Shown in pieces: positions 26,986 to 36,700 of a stretch of DNA of 64,000 nucleotides (positions within the stretch are counted from its first letter, which is position 1; each line of letters opens with the position of its first letter). The stretch is from Taeniopygia guttata. Lineage: Eukaryota; Chordata; Aves; Passeriformes; Estrildidae. The position numbers were made by a program, and so were the translations under genes. The stretch is taken from assembly GCF_048771995.1 (NCBI RefSeq), contig NC_133024.1, positions 62,330,501 to 62,394,500 of the forward strand, given 5' to 3'. A model generated the notes under the pieces. That model ran no database searches and was not told the DNA's origin. It saw only the letters and a list, made by a program, of their open reading frames with translations.

Positions 26986-27585
26986 GCAGGCCGGCACCCC
27001 GGCAGCAGCTTCCCAAGGTCACAGCAGGCCGGCACCCCGGCAGCAGCAGCGGCAGGGCGGCAGCGGGGCTGCCCGCGGCTGTCACACGTGCTGGCGGTGG
27101 GAGCGCACAGAGCGCTCCCAGGCCACACCGCCAGCTCCAGCCTTCCTTAGGGAGGAAGGCTGAGCACTCCCGTTCCACCAACACCCGCCCGTTCGGAGCA
27201 GGAAGTCCCGGTCAGCGTTCGGCGGAGGCCCGGGGCGGAGGGCCCGTCCGACCCCGGTCCAGCGCCTCTCCTGGCGGCCGCAGCCGCGGCTTCCCGGGGC
27301 CGCGCATCCCGAGCCCGCGCCCGGCGCGCATGCCGGGCCCGTGCGCGGAGCCGAGCCGCGGGAAGCCCCCGGGCCGGCCGCCGCCTCCCCCGCCCCGCCG
27401 GAGAGGGCGAGCCCGCTGCCCCCGCCCGCAGCCCCCGCTCACCGGAGCCCCCGCTCACCGAGCGGCCCCGCCGCCTCTGCCCCGAAATAGGCGGCGATGG
27501 AGGCGGCGCGGCCCCGCCGCGGCCCCAGGGAAGGCGCGGGCCGGGCAGGCGGCGGGGGGGCGGCGGGGCCGGGCTCTGTTTCAGC
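26985..27585 (-). promoter_or_regulatory. SLC25A15: CpG island and probable promoter with noncoding exon 1 of SLC25A15
   Basis: This GC- and CpG-dense block begins abruptly and ends just before an AT-rich flank at about 27590. It sits upstream of the SLC25A15 start exon, with which it would be joined by a 5' UTR intron. On the minus strand two copies of cggtgagcggggg give consensus splice donors ending exon 1 at 27459 or 27443. The transcription start was not located. Long open frames here are GC artefacts. Confidence 0.75.
26986..27047. repeat. 24-bp direct repeat, 38-bp period, in CpG island
   Basis: A perfect 24-bp GC-rich unit starting gcaggccggcacc occurs at 26986-27009 and 27024-27047. 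It is followed by a short run of cagcag repeats. Confidence 0.85.
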
Positions 27586-27710
27586 TTACTGAGCAGGATG
27601 CAACCGCATTTATTAATTAAAACCACTTTTTTTTTTTTAAATTTCTTGGGTTTTTTTTTTAGGTATATGTTTGTTTGTTTATTTTTCTTCTAGTTGGGTG
27701 ATTTTTTTTT

Positions 27711-27800
27711 AAAGGATTTGTTTAGGAATTGTGTACCCTCTAACCGCAACAGTTTGTGTATACAGAGAAACTCCCGTGAGTCCTGAGACACTCTCCTAAG
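27711..27800 (+). repeat. Unclassified repeat, copy A
   Basis: This segment aligns with 29406-29510: both run aagga...taggaattg, taccct, a CAAC-rich part, a gtgt part, then gag...tcctaa. The two copies are in the same direction, 1.7 kb apart, in the region between the SLC25A15 and MRPS31 promoters. Family not recognised. They could be pieces of an old dispersed repeat or of a decayed LTR pair. Confidence 0.5.
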
Positions 27801-28362
27801 CTGTCACTTTCGTGATCCTGACTTTTTAGGACTTTGAGGTGGCATACAATGACCTAAACCACTATGGCGAGGGCTAATACTGCTTTTCTCAGCTGAAACT
27901 ACACAACACTTTTTTTTTCTTTTGATTTTTTTCCCTTTTGATTTGAAGTTACCTGAAGTGCTTGTAATAAGGCTTATCAGGAACAATGTCTGGTTGAAAG
28001 CAGTAGGACACTGTACAGTCTGTGGCAAGGTAAACGAACAACAGCCATAATGTGTTATCAGTGATCAGCCATACTTGAGATACTGTGCCAGACCAGGCAG
28101 TGTTTCTGGGAAGCACTGTATGCTCTGTAATCCCTGTTGAGCTGCACATGTATTTGTGTGGGTTGAGACACACAGACCTACGTATTTCATCTTAGATCCA
28201 TGGCGTTTTCCACCAAATAAAACCGATGACTCCTACTTTCACAACTCAAAGCAAGGAAAAAACAGAATAAACAAAATTATAAACTTAAATTAGTATTTTT
28301 TTCCCATCAGTTTTAATTAATTGAAGGGTTCATATTTTATTTTCTTGTATGTTTATGTTTAT

Positions 28363-28830
28363 TGGTTGGAAGGGTGCTTAAAGACCATCTAGTTCCGAGC
28401 CCCCTGCCATGGGCAGGGAGACCTTTTCACTAGACTGAGTTGCTCAGTTTCATCCAACCCCCCCACCTTGAACACTTCCAGGCATGGGGCATCCACAGCT
28501 TCTCTGGGCAACTTGTTTCAGTGCCTCACCACCCTCACAGTGACAAATTTCTTTCTAACAACTAATCTAAACCTACTCTCACTTTGAAGCCACTCTCCAG
28601 CTCTCTTGATGGCTCCCTTCAGGTACTGGAAGGCTGCATTTTGGTGACCCTGAAGCCTTCTCTTTTCCAGGCTGAACAATCCCAATTCTCTCAGCCTTTC
28701 CTTGTAGGGGAGGTGTTCCAGTCCTTCAATCAACGTGGTGTTCCTCCTCTGGACTTGCTCCAACAGGTCAATGTCCTTCCTGTGCTCATGACCCCAGATC
28801 TGGATGCAGTACTCCAGTTGTGGCAATTGT
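28363..28830 (-). mobile_element. CR1 LINE 3' fragment
   Basis: The plus strand begins ttggttggaagggtgcttaa and continues with ccctgccatgggcaggga, the antisense CR1 3' end. The minus strand from 28826 reads QLEYCIQIWG then LLEQVQRR and [15 protein letters not shown], the C-terminal CR1 reverse-transcriptase region. It is strongly 5' truncated. It lies between the divergent SLC25A15 and MRPS31 promoters. Confidence 0.93.
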
Positions 28831-28891
28831 TAACAAGAAAGAACAGCCTAGGTAAAAAATGGCTGTAGAAATTGAATTGTAATTTCTTTAA

Positions 28892-28894
<3 letters not shown>

Positions 28895-28929
<35 letters not shown>
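28895..28929 (+). repeat. Run of 35 A
   Basis: A pure A tract lies about 65 bases beyond the 5'-truncated end of the CR1 copy. CR1 elements do not end in poly(A), so the tract is not the tail of that CR1. Confidence 0.95.
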
Positions 28930-28931
<2 letters not shown>

Positions 28932-29405
28932 CTGAGTCTGTTGTAATTAGTGATTTGGAGTTAATTGTGCATCCCAAATAATCTGCAATACTTAAAGATT
29001 CCTGTTTCATTGCAAAAAAATTTTGACCTGTATGCTGGCTTCTTGTTTAGCAGGACTGCAGCACTGTTGGAAGATCCAGCTGGTGAAATCCATCTAAACC
29101 CCTAATGCAGTGAAGCTTGTGGTTAAAATGCCATCAAACCTTGAGCATCTCAGGGCGCCCCTTCATAGCCACGTTCCTCGGGCACACCACCAGGCCTGAT
29201 CTGCTCTTATCATATCCCTCCAGAAAATATGGAGACGGCGACAGCGCTTGAAATGTTGCCTGGGAACTTTTATAGCCTTGGAATGCGGCACTTCCACGAG
29301 CATATCGCCACCACGTGGCTTTTTGTGCTGCCTGCACCCGTGTCTGCTCAGCCAAACCCTACTTTTTGTCTATGAACCGTGCTGTTGTGGAGCGCTTGTT
29401 TTGTT

Positions 29406-29510
29406 TTAAGGAAGAATTTATGTAGGAATTGCATACCCTGAAGCAACAACACTTGGTGTGTGTAGGGAGACCATGGAAGAACTGCCATGACTCCCGAGAG
29501 ATTTTCCTAA
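29406..29510 (+). repeat. Unclassified repeat, copy B
   Basis: This is the partner of 27711-27800. It contains taggaattgcataccctg and attttcctaa, which match the other copy with several small gaps. No coding content was seen next to it. Confidence 0.5.
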
Positions 29511-30219
29511 CATGAGGTATCATTTTACCTGGTATTTGACCTTACGCTTCCCCTTCTCAAGGGATTTAGGCATGACAGAAATGGGACATGTGTGCAGAGA
29601 CCTTAACTCGTAAGAGCTTTACAGGAATGTGGAAGCGCTTTCTGGCACTCAAGGGGTCTGTGTGATTGGCTTTGGGATGTGATGGTCCACTGTGTGAGAG
29701 TGTCACAACTCCTCTTCAATGGAGTATTTTGGCATGGAGGCATGGGGATGCCATGGAAACTTGTCTGATGTGGACAGGAAAGGGTTCCCTTGCAGGCTGT
29801 GTTTTTGTTCATTCCAAAGTCCAAGGCTATCTCTTGGGCCTTGTGCCATCTCCAGCCAACCACAGGCAAACCATTTGCCCCCTGTACGCCAGTTTGCATT
29901 TCCTAATTCATATGGAAATCCTCGTTGTCCGGGAGGATGAATGGCAGTTCTTGGCAAGTATTGTCCCAGAACAGAGCTGCAGAAACTCCAGAACTGCCCC
30001 AGCACCGTGCGGTGGATGTTGTTCAGACTGCTGGAGAGCTGGGTCAGGCAGGGCAGCTCCACACGGAGTTAAGGTGAGATGGCTTCTGCAGCTGACAATG
30101 GTGTGTGTCCCGATGTACTACAGTCAGCTGCAAGAGATGGGACAGTGCTGGCCTTTCCAGGGTAGATCAAATGAAGGCTTGGGGACATTTTTGAAGCATG
30201 TTTCAGAAAGATGTGAGCC

Positions 30220-30330
30220 TTAATGTCTCTCTTGCGCAGAGGAGCCCAGAGCTGGGCACAAGACTCCAGATACGGCCTCAGCAGGGCTGAGCAGAGCAGG
30301 ATCACTTCCCTCGACCTGCCGGCAGTGCTC
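30220..30330 (-). mobile_element. CR1 remnant abutting the MRPS31 promoter
   Basis: The plus strand reads gaggagcccagagctgggc, then caggatcacttccctcgacc and tgccggcagtgctcgc, the antisense CR1 stretch normally written ccccagagctggatgcag...cacctccctcgacctgctgg. The minus strand gives LLCSALLRPYLESCAQLW, matching the CR1 peptide LYSALVRPHLEYCVQLW. It ends where the GC-rich MRPS31 promoter begins. Confidence 0.8.
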
Positions 30331-30720
30331 GCCTACGAGCCGAGCTCCTGGCGGCGAGCAGCGAAGCCGTGAGGGCACGGCCGGCCCGGGGCGGGGCCGG
30401 GCGGAACGCTGCTGCGCGGAACGCCGGTGCGCGGCTGGCGGTGCCGGCGGGCGGGCCGCGCGGCGCGGGCGGTGGCGGTGCCGCCATGTGGGGCCTGGCG
30501 GCGCGGCTGCTGGGGGCGGCGGCGCGGCCGCACGGCACGGCCCGCAGGTACCGGCCTCCCCTGCACCCTCCCCTGCCGAACGGGGCCGGCGCCCACCCGG
30601 CATTGCCGTGGAGCCGGGCCGTGCCCCAGGGCGCGGCCTTCAGAGGGACGGGGCTCGCCCGTGCTACCGGGGCTGGGTGGCGGGGACACCGCTGGGCAGA
30701 AGGCAGCGGGGAATGGAGTG
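30330..30720 (+). promoter_or_regulatory. MRPS31: CpG island and promoter of MRPS31
   Basis: A CpG-dense block surrounds the first coding exon. The ATG at 30486 sits in a strong Kozak context (gccgccATGt). Transcription probably starts in the 30360-30480 stretch. The exact start was not determined, and no TATA box was seen close by. Confidence 0.75.
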
Positions 30721-33700
30721 GGGTGGAGGGGAGTGGCGTGGGCCGCGTTTCTCGTATTGCTGTACTTGCCGTCCTTCCCATCTTGGAGCGGTGTGGGTGA
30801 TCCGCGTGGGTGACCTGACAGTAATTTTGCATCCTGTATCAGCAGAGCGGCGCTGCCTCTTGGGCGTTGTTGTTTCTGCACAAAGTACGGGCTAAGAACT
30901 GCATTTGGGAGTTCTTCGTTTTTACTAAAATATTTTAAGCTGCTTTTAATGACAGCTGTGTTGTGCTTTCATTTTTTTTTTTTTTAAGTTTCAAAACTCC
31001 TCGATATTTTGGAACAAGCACTAATGCTGTGATAGCTTCATGTACAAAGCAGCTCGGGTTCTTTGGTATCTGTGTTTGCTTTCCGAGGTCAAGCTCCCCA
31101 GCAGAAGGCAAACTGGATGGTAGGTGAAATACAGGGATGCAAACTACAGTGTGCTGCTGGCTTTAAGTGCCTGAGGCTTTCAGCCTTGCTGTGCTTTTCT
31201 GCTGCTGTAGGCTAAGGTAAGGCTGAGAAGGTTGGAGCTGTTCAGCCTGGAGAAGAGAAGGTTGCATGGAGACCTCATAGCAACCTTCCAGTGTCTGAAG
31301 GAGACCTGCAGGGAAGCTGGAGAGAGACTTTTTGTCAGGAATACGGGTACAAATTGCATTAGAAGTAATGGGTACAAATGGAAAGACGGGAAATTTAGGT
31401 TCGGTATTACAAAGAAATGCTTGTGCTTGAGGAAGTTTGTGAGGTGCTGGAACAGGTTGCCCGGGGAGGTTGTGGATACCCCAGCCTGGCAGTGTTCAAG
31501 GCTTTGAGTGACCTTGGTGGGAGGTGACCTTGGCTATGGCAGGGAATGTTGGGGGTAGGGGATCTTTAAGGTCTCTTCCAACTCTTTAGCATTCTGATTC
31601 TGTAGTTTCTGAATGGTTACATAGTTTTAAGGAACATGCCGCCTGAATTAACAAACAAGGAGTTTGTTAAGGACCCGTGGGGAACAGTGCGGTGTAAAAC
31701 AGCAGCCTCATACCATCTTCCCAGTAATGAGATTCTGAAGCTTTCCATAAATTTTCCTCTTGCTTCTCGACATTGAAATTTAGGGTTTAATGCTGACAGT
31801 TTATCAAGTGCAGAGTGACCAAAGTGTGACACAGTGCCTGCTGAAACTGGCAGATTTTCCTTCTTTAGCCAAAGAGAGATATGTATGAGGAGGAGAGGTA
31901 TGCCACAATTCCTTCAGATTTGTGGAAGTGTTTTAAGATCTGTTGAAGTTTTTTTATTTTGAATCAAAATAAATATGTATTTTTTTATTTCTGTAACTTG
32001 AGGGTGATTCTTAAACAAAGTAAATAGGTGTGAATGTAAAGGTTTAAGCACTGCATTTTAGAATGCTATGGAGAACAGCTCTTTGAATTTTATGATAGTT
32101 TTTCTAGAGAATGCAGCTGGGTCTGTGTTGCAGAATCTTGTGAGCAGCTCCTTGCTGTCCCTGTCTTCACATCCTCAGCTGCACTGTATCAGTTTCAGCT
32201 TCTTTGCAGTGATGTGCTAAACTAAGCAGAGGAGGTAAACCCAGAAAACTTTCCTGTTTGTTTCTGGGTTAACTTGCAGCAGAATCCATGTGCAGAGTAG
32301 GGGAATGTGATCTATAGTAGTGCCACAAGTGTGTAAAAACATGTGAAGTTATGTGCATGTGTACAGTCTTTTTTCAGGGAGTGGTCTCTTCATTGACTCA
32401 TATTAAGAGTTTTGGTGAGTTTTCTATAGTACCAATGAATTTAAGTATCAGGTACCAGTAAATTCAAACTTCTCTCTGCTACCTGATGCAGAAATACTTT
32501 AAAAGTTCTAAGTTCTTATATTATTTCCTCCACAAATAAATGGTGTGTAAAATTATTTACTTCGTATTTATGATAAGGAAATAACAAATAATCAAGAGTT
32601 TGAAATGGTGTCCCAGCCCTTCTCAAAAGTCGAAAGGTACATGTTTGACACATACTTAACATACCCAGGTTGCCCTCAGTTGGGCCTAGACAGTTATAAC
32701 TCTTGTTTTGGGGTTTTTGGTAGGTTTACAAAATTCAGCCTTGGATCCTATTTTTAACTTCTGCTTCCTAACTTTGTATACCATCTAGCAAACAGAAACT
32801 CTTCAGCACAAGCAGTGTGCTTTCTAAAGACAAAGATAAATCTGCTGCTTCCAAAGACAGCCCACCTGAAGGGGCAGCAAAGAGGCAGGAGGATGGAGCA
32901 GAAACATCAAAGCAGCAGCTGTTAGACATTATTGGTAATATGAAAGTGGAAGTGAGCTACAGGAAGAAACTCCAACAATTAAAAGCCAGTGAGAACAAGA
33001 AGCAAGCCATGAACAAGCTGGAAGGCCTGGACAGTGAAGGTTCTGTGCCTCAGGGAATTACAGAAGACACCCAACGGTAAAGTATAACTAACTTTTCTTA
33101 GCCTGTTTTATCCTTCTTTCAACTCTCTTTTTGCATTATTTAGGACAAAAGAAACCATTTCCACAGTAGAAAAGAATCTTGTAAGGGAGTGTGGTGCAGA
33201 GTTGTAGACTGGAGTAAATCACAGGGGAGAATCTGAGCAAAAGGTGCTGTATGCTGTCAACTTTATGCTGCCTTTTTCTACAGAGATTGTGGAAAGGTAG
33301 CACTAGCACCTGCCTGAGGAAAGTTACTTTAATGGGAGAAGGCAAATACTGTTCAGATAAAATACAGCAAAACTGAGGAAAAAGAAAAAAAAAAATTAAG
33401 AATGGCGTAATGATTTTTGAGTCTTTGGAGCTGCTCCTGTCCACTATGTGTCCCACAGATCTGTGCTGTCAGTGGTCTCCAAGCTGTGTGTCCAAGGGGC
33501 TGTGCAGTGGCACAGGGCTGCCATTTCCCCAGGCTGGGGAACACGAGCTTGTCAGAGTCCTTCAGCATTTGATAATTAGGGCAATATAGGGCAAACCTGC
33601 CTGTCCCACTGGTCACTCCCATTTGGGAAAATATCTGAGTTATTAAGATATAAAATGGCAGTACAGAAATGACAATTTAAATATATTAAAGGTGCTTTTT

Positions 33701-36700
33701 TTGTTTCTTTTGGTTTTTTTTTTTGTTTCTGTATCTGTTGTGTCTCTGTTTACAGAGACAAGCCTTTAAATCCAGAACTGGTGAAGGCTGCTTCTGCAGT
33801 TGCATCTTCCCTTCCACACAACAAGAAACAGACAGAATCAGAACTCCTTGCCCAACTAAGAAGACATGAAGAAACCACAGATAAACAGAAGAAGGGGGGA
33901 ACTATTAACATACGGTCTGTGTATTGATTGTTTTTCTCAATTACATTAGAAATTCCTATTTTGCAATGTCATCCTGAAGGTGACTGCCTTCTGTGTTGGA
34001 AAGGTGCCCCTAAAAGATACCTTTGGACAGTCTATCCTTAGGATTAATGAATATTGGTAATATTATTGATCTGGTTATACCAAACTCTCCACATTTTGCC
34101 ATCATCTTTCTAAAGTGGTTTTGCAGAAACTGAATTGCTTTCATGCCCAGGATCATTGCTTTCTTGGACAGGCTAGCAAAATAACAGTTCTTTTTGTAAG
34201 TTTGGTGGGTTTTGTTTATTTTTTTTTTTTTTTTGCCCACAAGCTTCCAAAATTCTCACACAATGGATGGATTTGTAGATGTTTCAGACATTCTGTCTGG
34301 ACTGGTGAATTTTCATGACAGCTCTGCAGAGCTGAACTAGAGCAGCTCTGTTTATAGCCCCACCCTTCCTTTTAAAACTTTCCAGTCAACGCTTGAAACT
34401 CATCTCTTGGCTTAACTCTGTTTCCACTGTGGCTGTCAAACAGATGAGAAACATTTGTTTGGAAGCTCAAACAGTTATGCATAGGGCTCTTTTGAATGAT
34501 AGTTAAAGACAAATTTTTTTTCAGCTAGTATTCAAGTGACTATACAGAAAATTAGGCATTAAATCCAGGTGAAGTGCTGAACAACAGAAAATTTGATCTT
34601 TACCAAAATACGAATGTGAAACTTTTCTTTGTCTGTTTGCAGTGCGAACTGTGAGCTGCTTATCTTAGTTTTATTTTGTGAAAATGAATTTGCCCAACCC
34701 AGGATCTAAGCCTGACCCATCTATTATCATCTGTAGGTTACATGTATTTCTACTTGTAGGTATTATTAAAAGATCTGCTGGAATGATTGTCAATGTTCTG
34801 CAGAAGGAGTTGGTGTCTGAGGCTGATGTCTGCCTGAGTGGAAATTAAGGAAGAAAGAGACAGATGGTTGCAAACAGGTTGAGTTGGATGATGGCAAAGA
34901 CTAGGGTGTACAATGCTCAGTGAATAACTTTGTTAAGCAAAATATCTGTTCTACAGATTTAAGGACTGTTTATGGTCATTAAACTGTTAATTGCCTCTCT
35001 GTCGCAAGGTTCTTTAGAAGGGTAGAGTACACTAATGTCTTAACAGTGGCATGGGCTGTGGGTAACCAATTTAAATGTAATTCAAACTTTCTGGAGTACC
35101 CAAGAAGCTGGAGGACCACAGAAATACTGAGTGAGCTAACACGTGCAGGACCCAACCTGGAATGTGCCAGTCTCCCTTCCTTAGGGTGCACATGCTCTTG
35201 TCTAGGTGTGGTTTCTCTGCCTGCTGGCATCACAGACTCTCTTTCTCTCATCACCTATGGTACTTCCCTGAAGCACTGACCCAGCTCGGCTCGGGCTGCA
35301 GTAGAAGAAAGACAATGACTAAGGAAGTCGTAGTCAAAGCAAAAATGTTTTTTTCTCTTGAAAGAGAGTTTAAATTCTTCAGAAATTTAAAAGCTGCAGC
35401 TATATAGTGCCTCTGTATTTTTGATTGGTGGGTTAAGGTGCAATATTACAGTATTTTATGACATGCTTGTAGATGAAGCACTGTCATTAGAAAAATGTAT
35501 TTTCCTCAACCAGAACCAGCCTTTTTGGAATGTCGTGGCTGACTTGCTGTGCTCTGAGTTGGCAAGTTCTATTCCCCGAGGCAGCTTTGTGACCTAGCTT
35601 GTTTCTCCCAGCAAATACACTCCTCCTGCTGCCGCCATTTGTTGACAGGTTTTAGTTTTCTTCCTTAAGAGTTAGGTAGCAGAAACTCTTTATCCGTGGG
35701 TGAGTTTTCAAGAAAGACCAGCAATTTGTGCTGATTTTCATGACAAAACCATGGTTATAGTAACGTTTTAGAGTTAGTATGGACCTCTTAGTTCTTTGAA
35801 ACAAATACAGTACTCTCAGGTTTATGACTAGTGTTTAAAAATGTTGATTTTACAAAGCCCAGGAGCCTCAGACTTGATTTGGTGTGATTTGTGCTCCGTG
35901 ATACCTCAATCCACACAATGCGTGAAGATGTTTTTAATATATTAGAAAGCATTCACTTTTGTTCATACATGTTTACTTTGTATTAAGCTTTATTTGACAG
36001 CAAGAGAATATATGCAATTTAACTTTCCCTTTTTTTTCTGTAAAGGTTTTGCATTCAATATACTTACGTATTTTAAAAGCCAATATATATATATTCCTCA
36101 GTTATTTACAATATTTAAAAGCAAGATACTTTCACAAGCAGTAGAGCTACATAGTACTGAAGTGCAAAAAACTGAATACTGCTATTGTGATTTATAATAT
36201 GAAATTTGTTGTATGCTGTCCCGATCTTTTGTACAATTTTTTTTTTTTACCAGGATTCTGGCAAGACCTCCAGAGGTCACTGTTGTATGCAGTAATCACC
36301 TTGTAGAAAGCACGGGGACAGGGCATGCACTAGGAGGGGAAAATATTAACAATGCAGGAATTTATTTTCTTCAGTGTGGGCTGAAGTTTCGCTCAATGGA
36401 TATCACAACAGCACTGCACCAAAATGAAATCTGCAGCCCTATGATTTCAGCTCCTGTTTTGGATGAACAAGAAAAGTAATTCAGAGCTTTGGCTAGAATA
36501 TGTCCAAAGCTCCTTGGGTCTCTGTTTTAAGTATTATAATTATTGGCTGATAATCACGAAAGAGAGTGAGTCTGTGGTTGTTACAAAAGTCCTACCATTT
36601 CCCATCTCTGGAAGGAAGGTATATGTAGGAACTTCAGTTTTTAATGTTATGTTTTAATGAGGGAATATATAAATCTGATTGCTATGGGTACACTGGGCTT

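Noticed and set aside
27147-27626. 159-codon open frame on the minus strand, plus overlapping frames on both strands
   Set aside because: It lies in the CpG island, where stop codons are rare by composition. It is proline, arginine and glycine rich, has no domain, and sits where a 5' UTR exon and promoter of SLC25A15 are expected.
29666-30223. 185-codon plus-strand frame between the divergent promoters
   Set aside because: No recognisable protein features, the end lies next to the CR1 remnant, and the minus strand is open too.
30302-30881. Long minus-strand frames (176 and 182 codons) opposite MRPS31 exon 1
   Set aside because: Same CpG artefact. The plus strand here is explained by the MRPS31 promoter, first exon and a CR1 remnant.
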